A stretch of 64,000 bases of DNA from Planctomycetota bacterium (GTDB lineage Bacteria > Planctomycetota > UBA1135 > GCA-002686595). The position numbers and the translations under genes were made by a program. A model generated the notes under the pieces. It ran no database searches. It was not told the DNA's origin and saw only the letters and a program-made list of their open reading frames with translations. The DNA is taken from positions 124,001-188,000 of the forward strand of contig JAKLKU010000010.1 of the NCBI GenBank assembly GCA_023150475.1. The letters are read 5' to 3'. This document shows, piece by piece, positions 33,148 through 42,904 of the stretch (the stretch's first letter is position 1; each line of letters starts with the position of its first letter).

Positions 33148-35310
33148 TCAGCCGCCGCTGATCGCGAGCACCAAGTCCAGCCGATCGCCGTCCGCGACAC
33201 TGGAATTCGGTTCCAGTCGCCGGCCGGCGCGAAAGACCGCCGGGATCGGCAGTCCACCGGCGAAAAGCGGCGCACCCGCGGGCGTCGTCGCCTCGAGTGC
33301 CGCGAGCACGTGCGCGACGTCGCACGGCAAGTCGAGCGCGAGCTCGCGTTCGCGACCGTAACTCGCCGCGAGCGTGCCGCCGGAAACGACCGAGACGACG
33401 CCGCGCCCGCGGGCCACCGTGCTCGCGCCGCTCCGCGCCTGACTCGGCGCGTCGGACGCCCCACCGACGCCACGCACGGCGACGGCGGGTCCGAGCGCGT
33501 CCTCGACCGGACGACTCGCGACGCCCCACCGCGGGCGGCTCGCACGTTCGAGCGCCGTCGCTGCGGACTCGCTCGAGCGCAGCGCGAGGTACTCGTCGAG
33601 CATGCCGGGACGCTGGAGCTCGTCTCGCGCGAACGCCGGACGATCGACGTCGTCGGGCGCGCCGAAGCGCCGCTCCAGCGCGCGCACGAGCTCGACGACG
33701 CGCGCGCCGAGTTCGAGCAGCGTCCAACCGAGCGGCTCTCGTCGGTCCGTTCGCCACGCCGACGGCAGGATCGCCGACGCGAGCTCGTCGAGCGTCACGG
33801 TGCCGTCGACCAACAACGCCCCGGCGGAGAACGCGCAGAATCCGGTCGCGTCGAGCGCCGCGGAGAGGTTTTCGTGCCACCACACGAGCCGGCCCTTGCC
33901 GACGGACGACTCCGGGTCCTCCGCGCCGAGCGGCAACGCGAGCGGCGCGATCAGGCGTTCGAGCCGCACCCGCGAGCTCGCATCGGTCGCGAGGAACGGG
34001 AACGTGCGCATCGGTTCGGGCCCACGCGCGGCGACGCATTGGCCGAGCAGCGACGCGCGGCTCTGTTCGCGGCGGACCGTTTGTCCGCGGGCGACGCGTG
34101 CCTCGAAGCCGAAGCGTTCGGCGACCGCCGCGGAGCCGCGGCCGAGGAGCTCGCCGGTTCCTCGCACGTCCGCGGTTCGCGCGACGAGTTCGAGGAAGCC
34201 GTCGAGCTCGCCGAAACGCGGCCCGTCCGCGACGAGCCCCGCTTCCCGTGCGCGCGCCACGAGCGCCAGCGCCGAGCCGAGCTCCTTCGCGTCGAGGCCC
34301 GCCGCGTCGCAAGCGGCGAGCAAGCGCAACGCGTCTTCCCCGCGCTCGAGTCCGAGGTTCAAACCGAGCGCGTGACCCGCCGAGAAACGCACCGAGCGCT
34401 TTTCGCCGCGCGCACCTTCGAGCACCAATCCACACGGCGTCGGACAACCGCGACAACCGTGCTGAGCCTTCGCGTGAGCTTCGATCTCGCGGCCGAACGC
34501 GCGCGCCGCGTCGCGATCGAGCGCCAGCGTGCCGCCGCGCGCGAACAGGTCGCCGCGCGCGGCATACGACTCCGAGAGTTCGAACGTGCCGCCTGTCGCG
34601 CGAGCCGCGAGTCGCGGCGAGCCGAGCAACCAGCGCACGAGTTCGGGATCGACCGCGGTCTCGATCGCAGGCGCGGCGACCGCCACGAGTTTCAAACCGT
34701 GCGCCCCGAACGCGGCGCCGAGTCCGCCGCGACCGACGTAGTGCGCGAGCGCGGCGGCTCCGCTGCCCGACGAACACGCGGCGAGGTTCGCGATGCGCAC
34801 CCCACGCTCGCCGGCGCGGCCGATCGACAACGTCGCGCACGGCCCGAGCCGAGCTTCGACGAACGCGTGCGCGTCGCGCGGTTCGCGGCGCGCGAGTTCC
34901 GGGATCTCGACGAGCTTCACGCCGTCCACGCCGAGCACCAGCACGTTCGCGCGCGCGCGGCCGACCAACACGACGACGTCGGCGACGCTCGCGAGCCGGC
35001 GCGCGACGTCGCTGCCGACCTGTCCGTCCGCGACGAGGCCCGAGAGCGGTGAACGCGCGACGACAGTCGCCCGTGACGCGGTCGGCACGCCGCGGCGCAC
35101 CGCGTCGCCGACCGCGAGCACGAACGCGTCCTCGCGGCGCGCGAGTTCCACCAACGCCGACGCTTCGCCGCCGACGCGCGCGAGCCGACGCAGTCGCTCC
35201 GGCACCGCCGACTCGCTCCGCGCGAACGCCGTCCACGGGGACGTCCGGTCGGTCTCGAGGCGGTCGAGATCGAGCTCGTAGACGCGCGGTTCTTGGAGAG
35301 CGTCGTCCAT
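33148..35310 (-). CDS. Aldehyde:ferredoxin oxidoreductase-like protein fused to a C-terminal MoaD/ThiS-like domain ending in Gly-Gly
   Basis: Residues 1-600 of this 720-residue protein resemble tungsten/molybdenum aldehyde:ferredoxin oxidoreductases. They show the YVGRGGLGAAFGAHGLKLVAV motif of the AOR N-domain and cysteines C286-X2-C289-X3-C293 plus C492. Their spacing is almost identical to the [4Fe-4S] ligands of Pyrococcus AOR (288, 291, 295, 494). Residues 637-720 form a small beta-grasp-like domain with the ThiS/MoaD pattern, a VADGDRLDLVLA strand and a terminal SGG. MoaD is activated at exactly such a Gly-Gly end and supplies sulfur for pterin synthesis. Fusion to the cofactor user is unusual. 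The ATG at 35310 faces the divergent M50 gene. Substrate and metal are unknown; no ferredoxin gene is adjacent. Confidence 0.82.
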   Translation of the reverse strand: MDDALQEPRVYELDLDRLETDRTSPWTAFARSESAVPERLRRLARVGGEASALVELARREDAFVLAVGDAVRRGVPTASRATVVARSPLSGLVADGQVGSDVARRLASVADVVVLVGRARANVLVLGVDGVKLVEIPELARREPRDAHAFVEARLGPCATLSIGRAGERGVRIANLAACSSGSGAAALAHYVGRGGLGAAFGAHGLKLVAVAAPAIETAVDPELVRWLLGSPRLAARATGGTFELSESYAARGDLFARGGTLALDRDAARAFGREIEAHAKAQHGCRGCPTPCGLVLEGARGEKRSVRFSAGHALGLNLGLERGEDALRLLAACDAAGLDAKELGSALALVARAREAGLVADGPRFGELDGFLELVARTADVRGTGELLGRGSAAVAERFGFEARVARGQTVRREQSRASLLGQCVAARGPEPMRTFPFLATDASSRVRLERLIAPLALPLGAEDPESSVGKGRLVWWHENLSAALDATGFCAFSAGALLVDGTVTLDELASAILPSAWRTDRREPLGWTLLELGARVVELVRALERRFGAPDDVDRPAFARDELQRPGMLDEYLALRSSESAATALERASRPRWGVASRPVEDALGPAVAVRGVGGASDAPSQARSGASTVARGRGVVSVVSGGTLAASYGRERELALDLPCDVAHVLAALEATTPAGAPLFAGGLPIPAVFRAGRRLEPNSSVADGDRLDLVLAISGG

Positions 35311-35478
35311 GCGTGGCCGCGGGTCAGTCTAGGTCCTGGCGAGCGGGCGCACTCGCGGCCCGCGCCGCTGGCGGCGATTCGCGCGCTCGCCCGCCAGGGC
35401 TTGGCGCGGCTCCGCACGGCTCGGGCGGCGACTTGACCGCGACCCGGCGACGCCCCGGAGCGGATCCGAGTCCACCCC

Positions 35479-36630
35479 TTGTCCGCGCGCGGGTCCGTAC
35501 CCAAGATCTTCGGCCCTTCGAAAGTCCCGCGCGTGTTCGGCTCTTTCTCCATCGGTCGCCTCGCCGGTATCCAGGTGCGCGTGCACTGGATGTTCCCGGC
35601 GATGGTCGTGCTCTTCGCGACCGCGGCGCCGCCGGACGAGCCGTGGTACCTGACGGTGGCCACCGTCCTCCTGATGTTCACGTGCGTGCTGTTGCACGAG
35701 CTCGGCCACTCGCTGGTCGCGCGGCGCTTCGGCATCCGTGTGTACGACATCACGCTCTGGCCACTCGGCGGCATGGCGCGGATGGACCACATCCCCGAGC
35801 AGTCGAAAGTCGAAGCGGCGGTCGCGATCGCTGGGCCGGCGGTCAACTTCGTGCTCGCCGTGCTCGGCACGTTGGCGGTCGGGCTCGGCGTGCTCTGGCA
35901 GACCGCCCACGGCGATTGGCGCACGGTGTTCCGCGAAGGCGAGCCCGGGCACCTCGGCACGACGTTCGGCGTGCTCTTCGTCGTCTACAACCTCGTGCTC
36001 GGCACGTTCAACCTCCTGCCTGCGTTCCCGATGGACGGCGGTCGAGTGTTGCGCGCGGTGCTCGGCCGGTTCCACGACTGGGTGCGAGCGACCGAAATCG
36101 CCGTGCGCGTCGGCCGGTGGATCGCGTTCGCGATGTTCGCGTTCGGAATCTGGCTCTGGATCCGCAGCGGGTTCGACGGCGGCGTGTTCTCGCTGCTCGC
36201 GATCGCGCTGTTCATCGGCTGGGCGGGCGCGCGTGAGCTCTGGGCCGTGCGCCTGCGCCACGGCCGGTTCCCGTTTGGCAACTTCGCCGGCAACCCGGGC
36301 GGCAACTTCGCCGGTTCGTTCGGCGGCGTGAGATTCCAGTTCGGCGGTGCCTCGGCGCCGCGCGGCGCGCCGGGGGCCGCCGGAGCACATGCACCACGCG
36401 AGGCGGAGCACGATCCGCGCGCGACTCGCGCCGAGCCCGAGGCGGACGGCCGCAGCGCGCCAGGCGATCCGTCGACCGGCGCGCGCCGACCGCTCGGCGA
36501 CTGGAAGCCCGACGGTTTCGGCCACGACCGACTCGACGACGACGCCGTCGCGCGGCTCGAACGCTTCAAGGGTCGCCTGGGTCAGGGCCGCGCACCGTCA
36601 CGGGACGGCGACGACGCGCAGGACGGCTGA
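35479..36630 (+). CDS. M50 (site-2-protease-like) membrane metalloprotease with disordered tail
   Basis: The 383-residue product has about six hydrophobic segments, the zinc-binding HELGH near residue 74 and the second motif NLLPAFPMDGGRVLR near 180, with the Asp ligand. This is the S2P/SpoIVFB class that cuts substrates in or near the membrane. Residues about 265-383 form a Gly/Asn/Phe-rich then charged, probably disordered tail. The start is uncertain: TTG at 35479 gives the length used, GTG at 35533 removes a basic segment and starts at FGSFSIGR. It is divergent from the AOR-like gene. Its stop abuts the stop of the convergent DUF1501 gene with no base between. The target is unknown. Confidence 0.85.
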   Translation: MSARGSVPKIFGPSKVPRVFGSFSIGRLAGIQVRVHWMFPAMVVLFATAAPPDEPWYLTVATVLLMFTCVLLHELGHSLVARRFGIRVYDITLWPLGGMARMDHIPEQSKVEAAVAIAGPAVNFVLAVLGTLAVGLGVLWQTAHGDWRTVFREGEPGHLGTTFGVLFVVYNLVLGTFNLLPAFPMDGGRVLRAVLGRFHDWVRATEIAVRVGRWIAFAMFAFGIWLWIRSGFDGGVFSLLAIALFIGWAGARELWAVRLRHGRFPFGNFAGNPGGNFAGSFGGVRFQFGGASAPRGAPGAAGAHAPREAEHDPRATRAEPEADGRSAPGDPSTGARRPLGDWKPDGFGHDRLDDDAVARLERFKGRLGQGRAPSRDGDDAQDG

Positions 36631-38097
36631 TCAGGCGAGCAGCTTCGGCTGCACCACGCCTTCGACGTCGGTCAGACGGAAGTCGCGGCCCTGGAAGCGG
36701 AAGGTCAACCGCTCGTGGTCGAAGCCGAAGAGGTGGAGGAGCGTCGCGTGCAGGTCGTGCACCGAGATCGGATCCTCGGTCACGCGGTAGCCGAGCTCGT
36801 CGGTCGCGCCGACGCTGGTCCCCCGCCGGATGCCGGCGCCCGCGAGCCAGACGGTGAACGCGTGCGGATGGTGATCGCGGCCGAGGAACTTCGAGCCGTC
36901 GCGTTCCTCGTTCATCGGCGTGCGCCCGAACTCGCCGGTCCAGACGACGAGCGTGTCGTCGAGCAGCCCGCGCTCGCGCAAGTCGCAAAGCAACGCCGCG
37001 ATCGGCCGATCGGTCTCGAGGCAGCGTTGCTTCAAGCTCGTGACGATGTCGTCGTCGGGGCTCGTGCCGTGGCTGTCCCAACCCCAGTGGTAGAGCTGCA
37101 CGAAACGCACGTCGCGCTCGAGCAGGCGCCGCGCGAGGAGACAGTTGTTCGCGAACGACGTCTCGCCGAGCTTCGCGCCGTAACGTTCGCGCACGCTCTC
37201 GGGCTCGCTCGCGACGTCGATCAGTTCGGGCACGCTCGCTTGCATCCGGTACGCCATCTCGTACTGCGCGATGCGCGTCTCGATCTCCGGATCGCCTTCG
37301 CGCGCGAACGCTTCGCGATTGAGCGCGTTCACGGCGTCGAGCGAACGCCGGCGCGCCGCGCGATCGATGCCGTGCGGATCGGAGAGGAAGAGCACCGCGT
37401 CGCCTTGCGAACGGAAGCGCACGCCTTGGTGGATCGTCGGCAGGAAGCCCGAGCCCCAGAGCGACGTCCCGCCGTCGGGCGCGTAGCGGCCGGAGAGCAG
37501 CACGACGAACGCCGGCAAGTCGCGGTTCTCGCTCCCGAGGCCGTACGAGAGCCACGAGCCGAAGCTCGGCCGGCCGATGCGGAAGTGGCCGGTGTGCATG
37601 AAGATCTGCGCGGGCGCGTGGTTGAACTGCGTCGTGTGCATCGAACGCACGACGCAGAGCTCGTCGGCGACCGTCGCGAGGTGCGGCAGGAGCTCCGAGA
37701 GCACTTGGCCGCTCTCGCCGTGGCGCGCGAACGCGTACGGCGACGCGAGGATCTTCGGGTGGCCCTTGATGAAGGCGAACATCTCGCCTTGGAGCAGACT
37801 CTCGGGGCACGGCCGTCGATCGAGCTCGACGAGCTTCGGCTTCGGGTCGAAGAGGTCGAGCTGCGACGGTGAACCCGCCATGTGCAGGTAGACGATGCGC
37901 TTCGCTTTCGCCGGGAGCGGCGGCCGTTTCGGCGCGAGCGGGTTCTGCGCGTCCGCCGCGTCACCCGCTGCCGCCCCGGCGAGCGACGCGAGCGCGAGAC
38001 CGCCGAGCCCGACGCCGCACTGCTTGAAGAACCAGCGGCGGGTGCTCAGCGCGACCAGCGGATCGAGCTCGTGCATCGTCGGCCCTCGAGGGTTCAT
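36631..38097 (-). CDS. DUF1501 family protein (Tat-exported, sulfatase-like fold)
   Basis: The 488-residue product has an N-terminal twin-arginine signal ([21 protein letters not shown]) and the DUF1501 pattern. Visible blocks are [37 protein letters not shown], the YHWGWDSHG motif, a [11 protein letters not shown] strand and [18 protein letters not shown]1501 proteins adopt an alkaline-phosphatase/sulfatase-like fold and are abundant in Planctomycetota, nearly always paired with DUF1553 cytochrome proteins. The ATG at 38097 overlaps the stop of that partner by four bases. Location is likely periplasmic. The reaction is not established in the family, though the conserved Asp and His residues suggest metal binding. 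Confidence 0.93.
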   Translation of the reverse strand: MNPRGPTMHELDPLVALSTRRWFFKQCGVGLGGLALASLAGAAAGDAADAQNPLAPKRPPLPAKAKRIVYLHMAGSPSQLDLFDPKPKLVELDRRPCPESLLQGEMFAFIKGHPKILASPYAFARHGESGQVLSELLPHLATVADELCVVRSMHTTQFNHAPAQIFMHTGHFRIGRPSFGSWLSYGLGSENRDLPAFVVLLSGRYAPDGGTSLWGSGFLPTIHQGVRFRSQGDAVLFLSDPHGIDRAARRRSLDAVNALNREAFAREGDPEIETRIAQYEMAYRMQASVPELIDVASEPESVRERYGAKLGETSFANNCLLARRLLERDVRFVQLYHWGWDSHGTSPDDDIVTSLKQRCLETDRPIAALLCDLRERGLLDDTLVVWTGEFGRTPMNEERDGSKFLGRDHHPHAFTVWLAGAGIRRGTSVGATDELGYRVTEDPISVHDLHATLLHLFGFDHERLTFRFQGRDFRLTDVEGVVQPKLLA

Positions 38098-41000
38098 CCC
38101 TTGGTGATCGTCTCGTCGAGGTTCAGGAGCGCGTTCGCGATCACCACCCACGCGGCGAGTTCGGCGAGCGCGCCCGCGGCCGGCTCGCCAGGCTCGCCAG
38201 GCGCTCCTGGCACAATCTCTGCGCTCGCGCGGCTCGCGGCGCAGAGCGCGGCGGCAGCCTCGGGCTCGCGTTCGAAGCGCGCGCGTTCGTCGGCGCGCAG
38301 CGCGAGCAGGATCTCGAGCTCGCGGACGGTCGGTGCACGCGAGGTCGCGGCGCGGAACGCCCACGTCAAGCGCTCGCGCTCGTCGCCGGTGCGTGCGGCG
38401 ATCCGCCGCGCGAAGCCGCCCGCGCACTCGACGAACGCGGGATCGTTGAGCAGGACGAGCGCTTGCAGCGGCGTGTTCGAGCGCGGCCGGCGCGTGCACG
38501 TGAGCTCGCGCGACGGCGCATCGAACGTGTTGAACGTCGGGTACGGCGCGGAACGGCGCGCGAACGTGTAGAGCCCGCGGCGGTGACGATTCTCGCCGTC
38601 GTCGTCGCGCCACTGGTCGCCGTTGTACGGCAGGTTCCAGATGCCTGCGGGCTGCGGCGGGAAGACGCTCGGACCGCCGAGGCGTTCGACGAGCAGCCCG
38701 GAGGTCGCGAGCGCGACGTCGCGCACGGCTTCGGCGTCGATCCGCCGGCGCGGCCCGCGCAGGAAGCGACGGTTCTCGGGATCCGCCTCGAAGCTCTGCG
38801 GCGTCACGCGCGAGTCCTGGCGATATGCCGCGGACGTGACGATCCGCTTCACGAGCTCCTTCTGGCTCCAGCCGCGCGCGACGAACTCGCACGCGAGCCA
38901 GTCGAGGAGCTCGGGGTACGTCGGCGGATCGCCGCGGGTGCCGAAGTCGTCGGACGTCGGCACGATGCCGACGCCGAAGCAGCGCTCCCACAGCCGATTC
39001 ACGGTGACCCGCGCGACCAACGGATTCGCAGGATCGACGAGCCAACGCGCGAGCCCGAGCCGGTTCGCCGGCGCGTCGACGAAGCCGCTCGCGCTCTCCG
39101 CGTCGCGCGAGGACGCGAACAGCGCCGGCGTGCCCGGCTCGACGCGTTCGCCCGGATTGCGGAAGTCGCCGCGGTTGTAGATCCGCGTCTCGCGCGGCGT
39201 GGCGCGCTCTTGCATCACCATCACGCGCGGCAACGCGGCTTCGAACGCCGCGAGCGCGCGCTCGAGTTCGACGCGCCTTTCGGCGAGCGCGCGGCCCTCG
39301 GGCTCGACGTGCGTGCGGAAGTAGCGCGTCACGGCGAGCGCCCGCTCCGCGTCCACGGCGTCGTCGCCGCTCTGCAGCGCAGCGCTCACCTCGCGCGGCA
39401 AACCGCCGGCGCGCGCCGCGTCGAACCGGAACGCGAAACCGTCGCGGCCTTGGTAGTTGACGACCTTGACGAAGAGCTCGTTCGTGCCGGCGCGCGTCGC
39501 GACGCGGACGCGGTCCTGGTCGAGCGCGGCGCCGCGGCCGGTGCGGCTCTCGAGCACCCGTTCACGATTCCACCAGACGACCAACGCGTCGTCGCTGCCG
39601 AAGAGGAGCTCGAGCTCGCCGTCGCGCAGGCACTCGAACGTGCGCTTGAAATAGTAGGTGCCCCGGCGGTGATCGAGTTCGTGCACGACGCCGTCGGTGA
39701 GCTCTGGCGCTGCGCGCCAGGTGGTGAGCTCCGGCGCCGCGCGCCAGGCGACGAGCTCGCGCGCCGCTCCCGCAGCGTCCGCGCTCGGCGCGTGACCGAG
39801 CACTTCGGCTTCCGGCGGGAAACGCAGGTCGAATTGCGCGCGCGCCGACTGCTCGTCGGATTCGGCCGGATACGGGCCCGTGCGCGACCACGGCGACGCG
39901 ACGATCGCGCGCACGCGGCTCGCGAGGTCGGCGCCGTCGCCCAACGCGACGCGCCAACGCCCGAGCGCGTGTCCCCCGCCCGGCCACTCCTGGCGCAGCC
40001 GCACGTGCAGGCGCGTCGTCTCGTCACAATCGAACGGCTCGGCGAAGAGCACCGCGAGTTCACGCGAGCCCGGCCGTTCGCCGACGCCGCCCGCCCAGCC
40101 GCTCGCCGGATCACCGTCGATCGCATTCCGCGCTTGCCACGCGCCGGGACCGCGCTGTTCGTAGTCCGCTTCCGCGCCGACGAGCGCGATGCGCTCGCGC
40201 GTGATCGGCGTGGCGTTCGAGCTCCGCCACACTTCGAGCTCGGTGACCACGAAGTTGCCGTTCGCGGCGCGGCCGGGACCGCCGCTCGGCAGCGCGGGGT
40301 CGGTCAACGCTTCGAGCCGCAGCGCGCCGAATCGACCCGCGCCCGGCGCGAACTCGAAGTCGTAGACGTCGTTCGTGTCGTGCCCCCCGTGCTCGTACGC
40401 GTGCGCGTGCGCGTGCGCGTCGGGCGTCGCCGCACGCACCGCGATCGAGCCGTCGTCCGCGACGACGAGCGGGGCGCCGGAACGTGCGCTGCCGCAGAGC
40501 GCTCGCGCCACGCGCCAGTCGGGCGGCGGCGCGAGCCGCGCGCGTTCGTTCGTCCGCCAACGAGCCTCGCGCGCGTCCCACTCCGGATGCGGCGCTTCGA
40601 GCGCGGCGGCGACGCTCGCGAGCTCGGCACGCCGCGTCGCGAGTTCCGCCGACTGCTCGCGCGTCGGACTGACGAGCTCCGGCGCGCGCGCGTTGCCGGT
40701 GTCCGCGCTCTGGTCGAAGTACGCAAGGAAGCGGTAGTAGTCCTTCGCCGTGAACGGGTCGTACTTGTGGTTGTGGCACTGCGCGCACGCGAGCGTCGAT
40801 GCGAGCCACACCGACGCCGTCGTGTTGACGCGATCGACCAACGCGGCGGAGCGGAACTCCTCCGGATCGGTGCCGCCTTCTTCGTTGATCAACGTGTTGC
40901 GGTGGAAGGCGGTCGCAAGCCGCGTCTCGTCGGTCGCATCGGGCAACAGGTCGCCGGCGAGCTGCTCGAGCGTGAACCGATCGAACGGCATGTCGCGGTT

Positions 41001-41825
41001 CAACGCGTCGATGACCCAATCGCGCCAGCGCCACTGCGTGCGCCGATCGTCCTTCTCGTAGCCGTGGGTGTCGGCGTAGCGCGCGAGGTCGAGCCAGCCG
41101 ACGGCGAAGTGCTCGCCGTAACGAGGCGAAGCGAGCAGACGTTCGACTTCGCGCTCGTACGCGTCGGGTCTGGGATCGGCGAGGAAACGATCGAGCTCCT
41201 CCACCGTCGGCGCGAGACCGGTCAAGTCGAGCGTCACGCGCCGCAAGAGCTTCTCGCGCGACGCTTCGGGCGCGTGCACGAGCCCGTCGCGCTCCCAGCT
41301 CGCGAGCAGGAACGCGTCGATCGGGTTGCGCACCCACTCGCGCTCGCGCACGTCGGGCACCGCGGGCCGCACGGGCTTGCGCCACGCCCAGTGCGTCGCG
41401 CGTGGATCGTGTTCGCCGGGCGTGGCGCCGTCGCCGGGCGCAGCGCCTTCGTCGGGCCAGCGCGCGCCCGCGGCGATCCACGCGCGCACGAGCTCGAGCT
41501 CCGCGGCGGCGAGCGGCTCGCGGTCGAGCGGCATGCGTTCGTCCTCGTCGGCGGTGACCAGCCGCTGGTAGAGCGTGCTCGCGAGCGCGTCGCCGGGCAC
41601 GAGCACCGGCGAGGCGCCGAACTGCGCTCCGGCGAACGCGTCGGCGCGCCGATCGAGCCGCAGCCCGCCCTTCTGCTTCTTATCGCCGTGGCACGCGAAG
41701 CAGCGCGCCTCGAGGATCGGCCAGACGTCGCGCGCGAAATCGGGCTGCGTCGGCGGCGCGACGGCGCCGTCCTGCGGTGCGAGGACCGCGAGCGCACCGA
41801 CGAGCGCCGCAACGGAGGAGAGCAT
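38094..41825 (-). CDS. PSD1/planctomycete cytochrome C protein (PSCyt1-DUF1549-DUF1553)
   Basis: The 1243-residue product starts at the ATG complementary to 41823-41825 with a signal peptide (about 1-24). A PSCyt1 heme motif C42-F-A-C45-H46 follows, in the form [18 protein letters not shown]. Then come DUF1549 (around 160-370, with DLTGL and [13 protein letters not shown]), a middle carbohydrate-binding-like region and DUF1553 (about 920-1190). The middle has a His-Ala-rich stretch ([15 protein letters not shown]) near residue 470. This layout is diagnostic for Planctomycetota/PVC bacteria; it is thought to act on polysaccharides or sugars with redox chemistry, but activity is unproven. It is the upstream partner of the DUF1501 gene. 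Confidence 0.93.
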   Translation of the reverse strand: MLSSVAALVGALAVLAPQDGAVAPPTQPDFARDVWPILEARCFACHGDKKQKGGLRLDRRADAFAGAQFGASPVLVPGDALASTLYQRLVTADEDERMPLDREPLAAAELELVRAWIAAGARWPDEGAAPGDGATPGEHDPRATHWAWRKPVRPAVPDVREREWVRNPIDAFLLASWERDGLVHAPEASREKLLRRVTLDLTGLAPTVEELDRFLADPRPDAYEREVERLLASPRYGEHFAVGWLDLARYADTHGYEKDDRRTQWRWRDWVIDALNRDMPFDRFTLEQLAGDLLPDATDETRLATAFHRNTLINEEGGTDPEEFRSAALVDRVNTTASVWLASTLACAQCHNHKYDPFTAKDYYRFLAYFDQSADTGNARAPELVSPTREQSAELATRRAELASVAAALEAPHPEWDAREARWRTNERARLAPPPDWRVARALCGSARSGAPLVVADDGSIAVRAATPDAHAHAHAYEHGGHDTNDVYDFEFAPGAGRFGALRLEALTDPALPSGGPGRAANGNFVVTELEVWRSSNATPITRERIALVGAEADYEQRGPGAWQARNAIDGDPASGWAGGVGERPGSRELAVLFAEPFDCDETTRLHVRLRQEWPGGGHALGRWRVALGDGADLASRVRAIVASPWSRTGPYPAESDEQSARAQFDLRFPPEAEVLGHAPSADAAGAARELVAWRAAPELTTWRAAPELTDGVVHELDHRRGTYYFKRTFECLRDGELELLFGSDDALVVWWNRERVLESRTGRGAALDQDRVRVATRAGTNELFVKVVNYQGRDGFAFRFDAARAGGLPREVSAALQSGDDAVDAERALAVTRYFRTHVEPEGRALAERRVELERALAAFEAALPRVMVMQERATPRETRIYNRGDFRNPGERVEPGTPALFASSRDAESASGFVDAPANRLGLARWLVDPANPLVARVTVNRLWERCFGVGIVPTSDDFGTRGDPPTYPELLDWLACEFVARGWSQKELVKRIVTSAAYRQDSRVTPQSFEADPENRRFLRGPRRRIDAEAVRDVALATSGLLVERLGGPSVFPPQPAGIWNLPYNGDQWRDDDGENRHRRGLYTFARRSAPYPTFNTFDAPSRELTCTRRPRSNTPLQALVLLNDPAFVECAGGFARRIAARTGDERERLTWAFRAATSRAPTVRELEILLALRADERARFEREPEAAAALCAASRASAEIVPGAPGEPGEPAAGALAELAAWVVIANALLNLDETITKG
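40398..40427. repeat. GCGTGC/GCGCGT low-complexity tract coding a His-Ala run
   Basis: Alternating GCGTGC repeats on the plus strand lie inside the PSD1 gene. On the coding strand they give His-Ala repeats near EHGGHD, which could form a metal-binding loop or merely reflect slippage. Confidence 0.6.
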
Positions 41826-41968
41826 GCGTCGAACGAGTGCGACCGATCCTAGCGCGGCCCGCGTGGGCCGCATGCGCGCGTGCACCGGTGTCGACGAGGC
41901 CGGGCGAACTTTCAGGACCGTGCTCCGCGGCTTTACTCGGGCTCGAAAGAGCGTTCGAATGGCGTGTG

Positions 41969-42904
41969 ATGAAGCCGTCGCAGCCGTCCGATTCGTCGTC
42001 GCCGTTCGACCGTCGCTCCTTGTTGCTCGGCGTCGCAGGCGCCGCAACCTTGGCGGCCCTGACGCCCAACGCCGCCGCGGCCGCGCGCAAGCCGCGTTTC
42101 GAAATCTCGCTCGCCGAGTGGTCGTTGCATCGTGCGCTGCAGGGGGGACGGATGACGAACCTCGACTTCCCGCGGGTCGCGAAGGTCGAGTACGGGATCG
42201 GCGCGATCGAGTACGTCAACTCGTTCTTCAAGGACCGCGCGACCGACTTCCGCTACCTGCGCGAGCTCGAGAGCCGCTGCAAGGAGCACGGCGTCGAGAG
42301 CCGCTTGATCATGATCGACGGCGAAGGCGCGCTCGGCGACGCCGATGCTGCGGCGCGCGCGAAAGCGATCGAGAACCACCTGCGTTGGATCGCGGCCGCG
42401 TCGTTCCTCGGCTGCATGGCGATCCGCGTCAACGCGTACGGCGAAGGGCCGCGCGAGGAAGTCGCGAAGCGTGTCGCCGACTCGCTCCAGCATCTCGGCG
42501 CGTACGCGGATCCCTACGGCATCGACGTGATCGTCGAGAACCACGGCGGCGATTCCTCCGACGGCGGTTGGCTCGCGGGCGTGATGCAGGCCGCCGACCA
42601 CCCGCGCGTCGGCACGTTGCCCGACTTCGGCAACTTCTCGCTCGGAGGCGGCCGCGAGTACGACCGCTACCAAGGCGTCGCCGACATGATGCCTTGGGCC
42701 CGCGCGGTCAGCGCGAAGAGCCACGACTTCGACGCCGCGGGCAACGAAGTGCACACCGATTATCGGCGCATGCTGAAGATCGTGCTCGACGCGGGTTACG
42801 CGAGCTTCGTCGGCATCGAGTACGAAGGTGAGCAGCTCTCCGAACACGACGGCATCGTGGCGACGAAGAAGCTGCTCGAGCGCGTGCGCGAGGAGCTCGC
42901 ATGA
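41969..42904 (+). CDS. Tat-exported TIM-barrel protein (sugar phosphate isomerase/epimerase, xylose-isomerase-like)
   Basis: The 311-residue product starts at the ATG at 41969 with a Tat-type signal (DRRSLLLGVAGAATLAAL, then ANAAAA-like cleavage region). The mature part is an AP-endonuclease-2/xylose-isomerase-like barrel. It shows ISLAEWSLHRAL, an IEYVNSFF strand, the catalytic-type VENHGGDSSDG, the VGTLPDFGNFS strand, a SAKSHDF strand with His and the final GIEYEGE with Glu, all expected metal ligands. Such proteins are common in Planctomycetota beside heme CxxCH proteins. It overlaps the next gene by four bases. Likely acts on a sugar or cyclitol in the periplasm; substrate unknown. Confidence 0.87.
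   Translation: MKPSQPSDSSSPFDRRSLLLGVAGAATLAALTPNAAAAARKPRFEISLAEWSLHRALQGGRMTNLDFPRVAKVEYGIGAIEYVNSFFKDRATDFRYLRELESRCKEHGVESRLIMIDGEGALGDADAAARAKAIENHLRWIAAASFLGCMAIRVNAYGEGPREEVAKRVADSLQHLGAYADPYGIDVIVENHGGDSSDGGWLAGVMQAADHPRVGTLPDFGNFSLGGGREYDRYQGVADMMPWARAVSAKSHDFDAAGNEVHTDYRRMLKIVLDAGYASFVGIEYEGEQLSEHDGIVATKKLLERVREELA

Noticed and set aside
40398..40427. Simple repeat considered as a CRISPR or regulatory repeat
   Set aside because: It lies in frame inside the PSD1 gene and encodes a His-Ala run.
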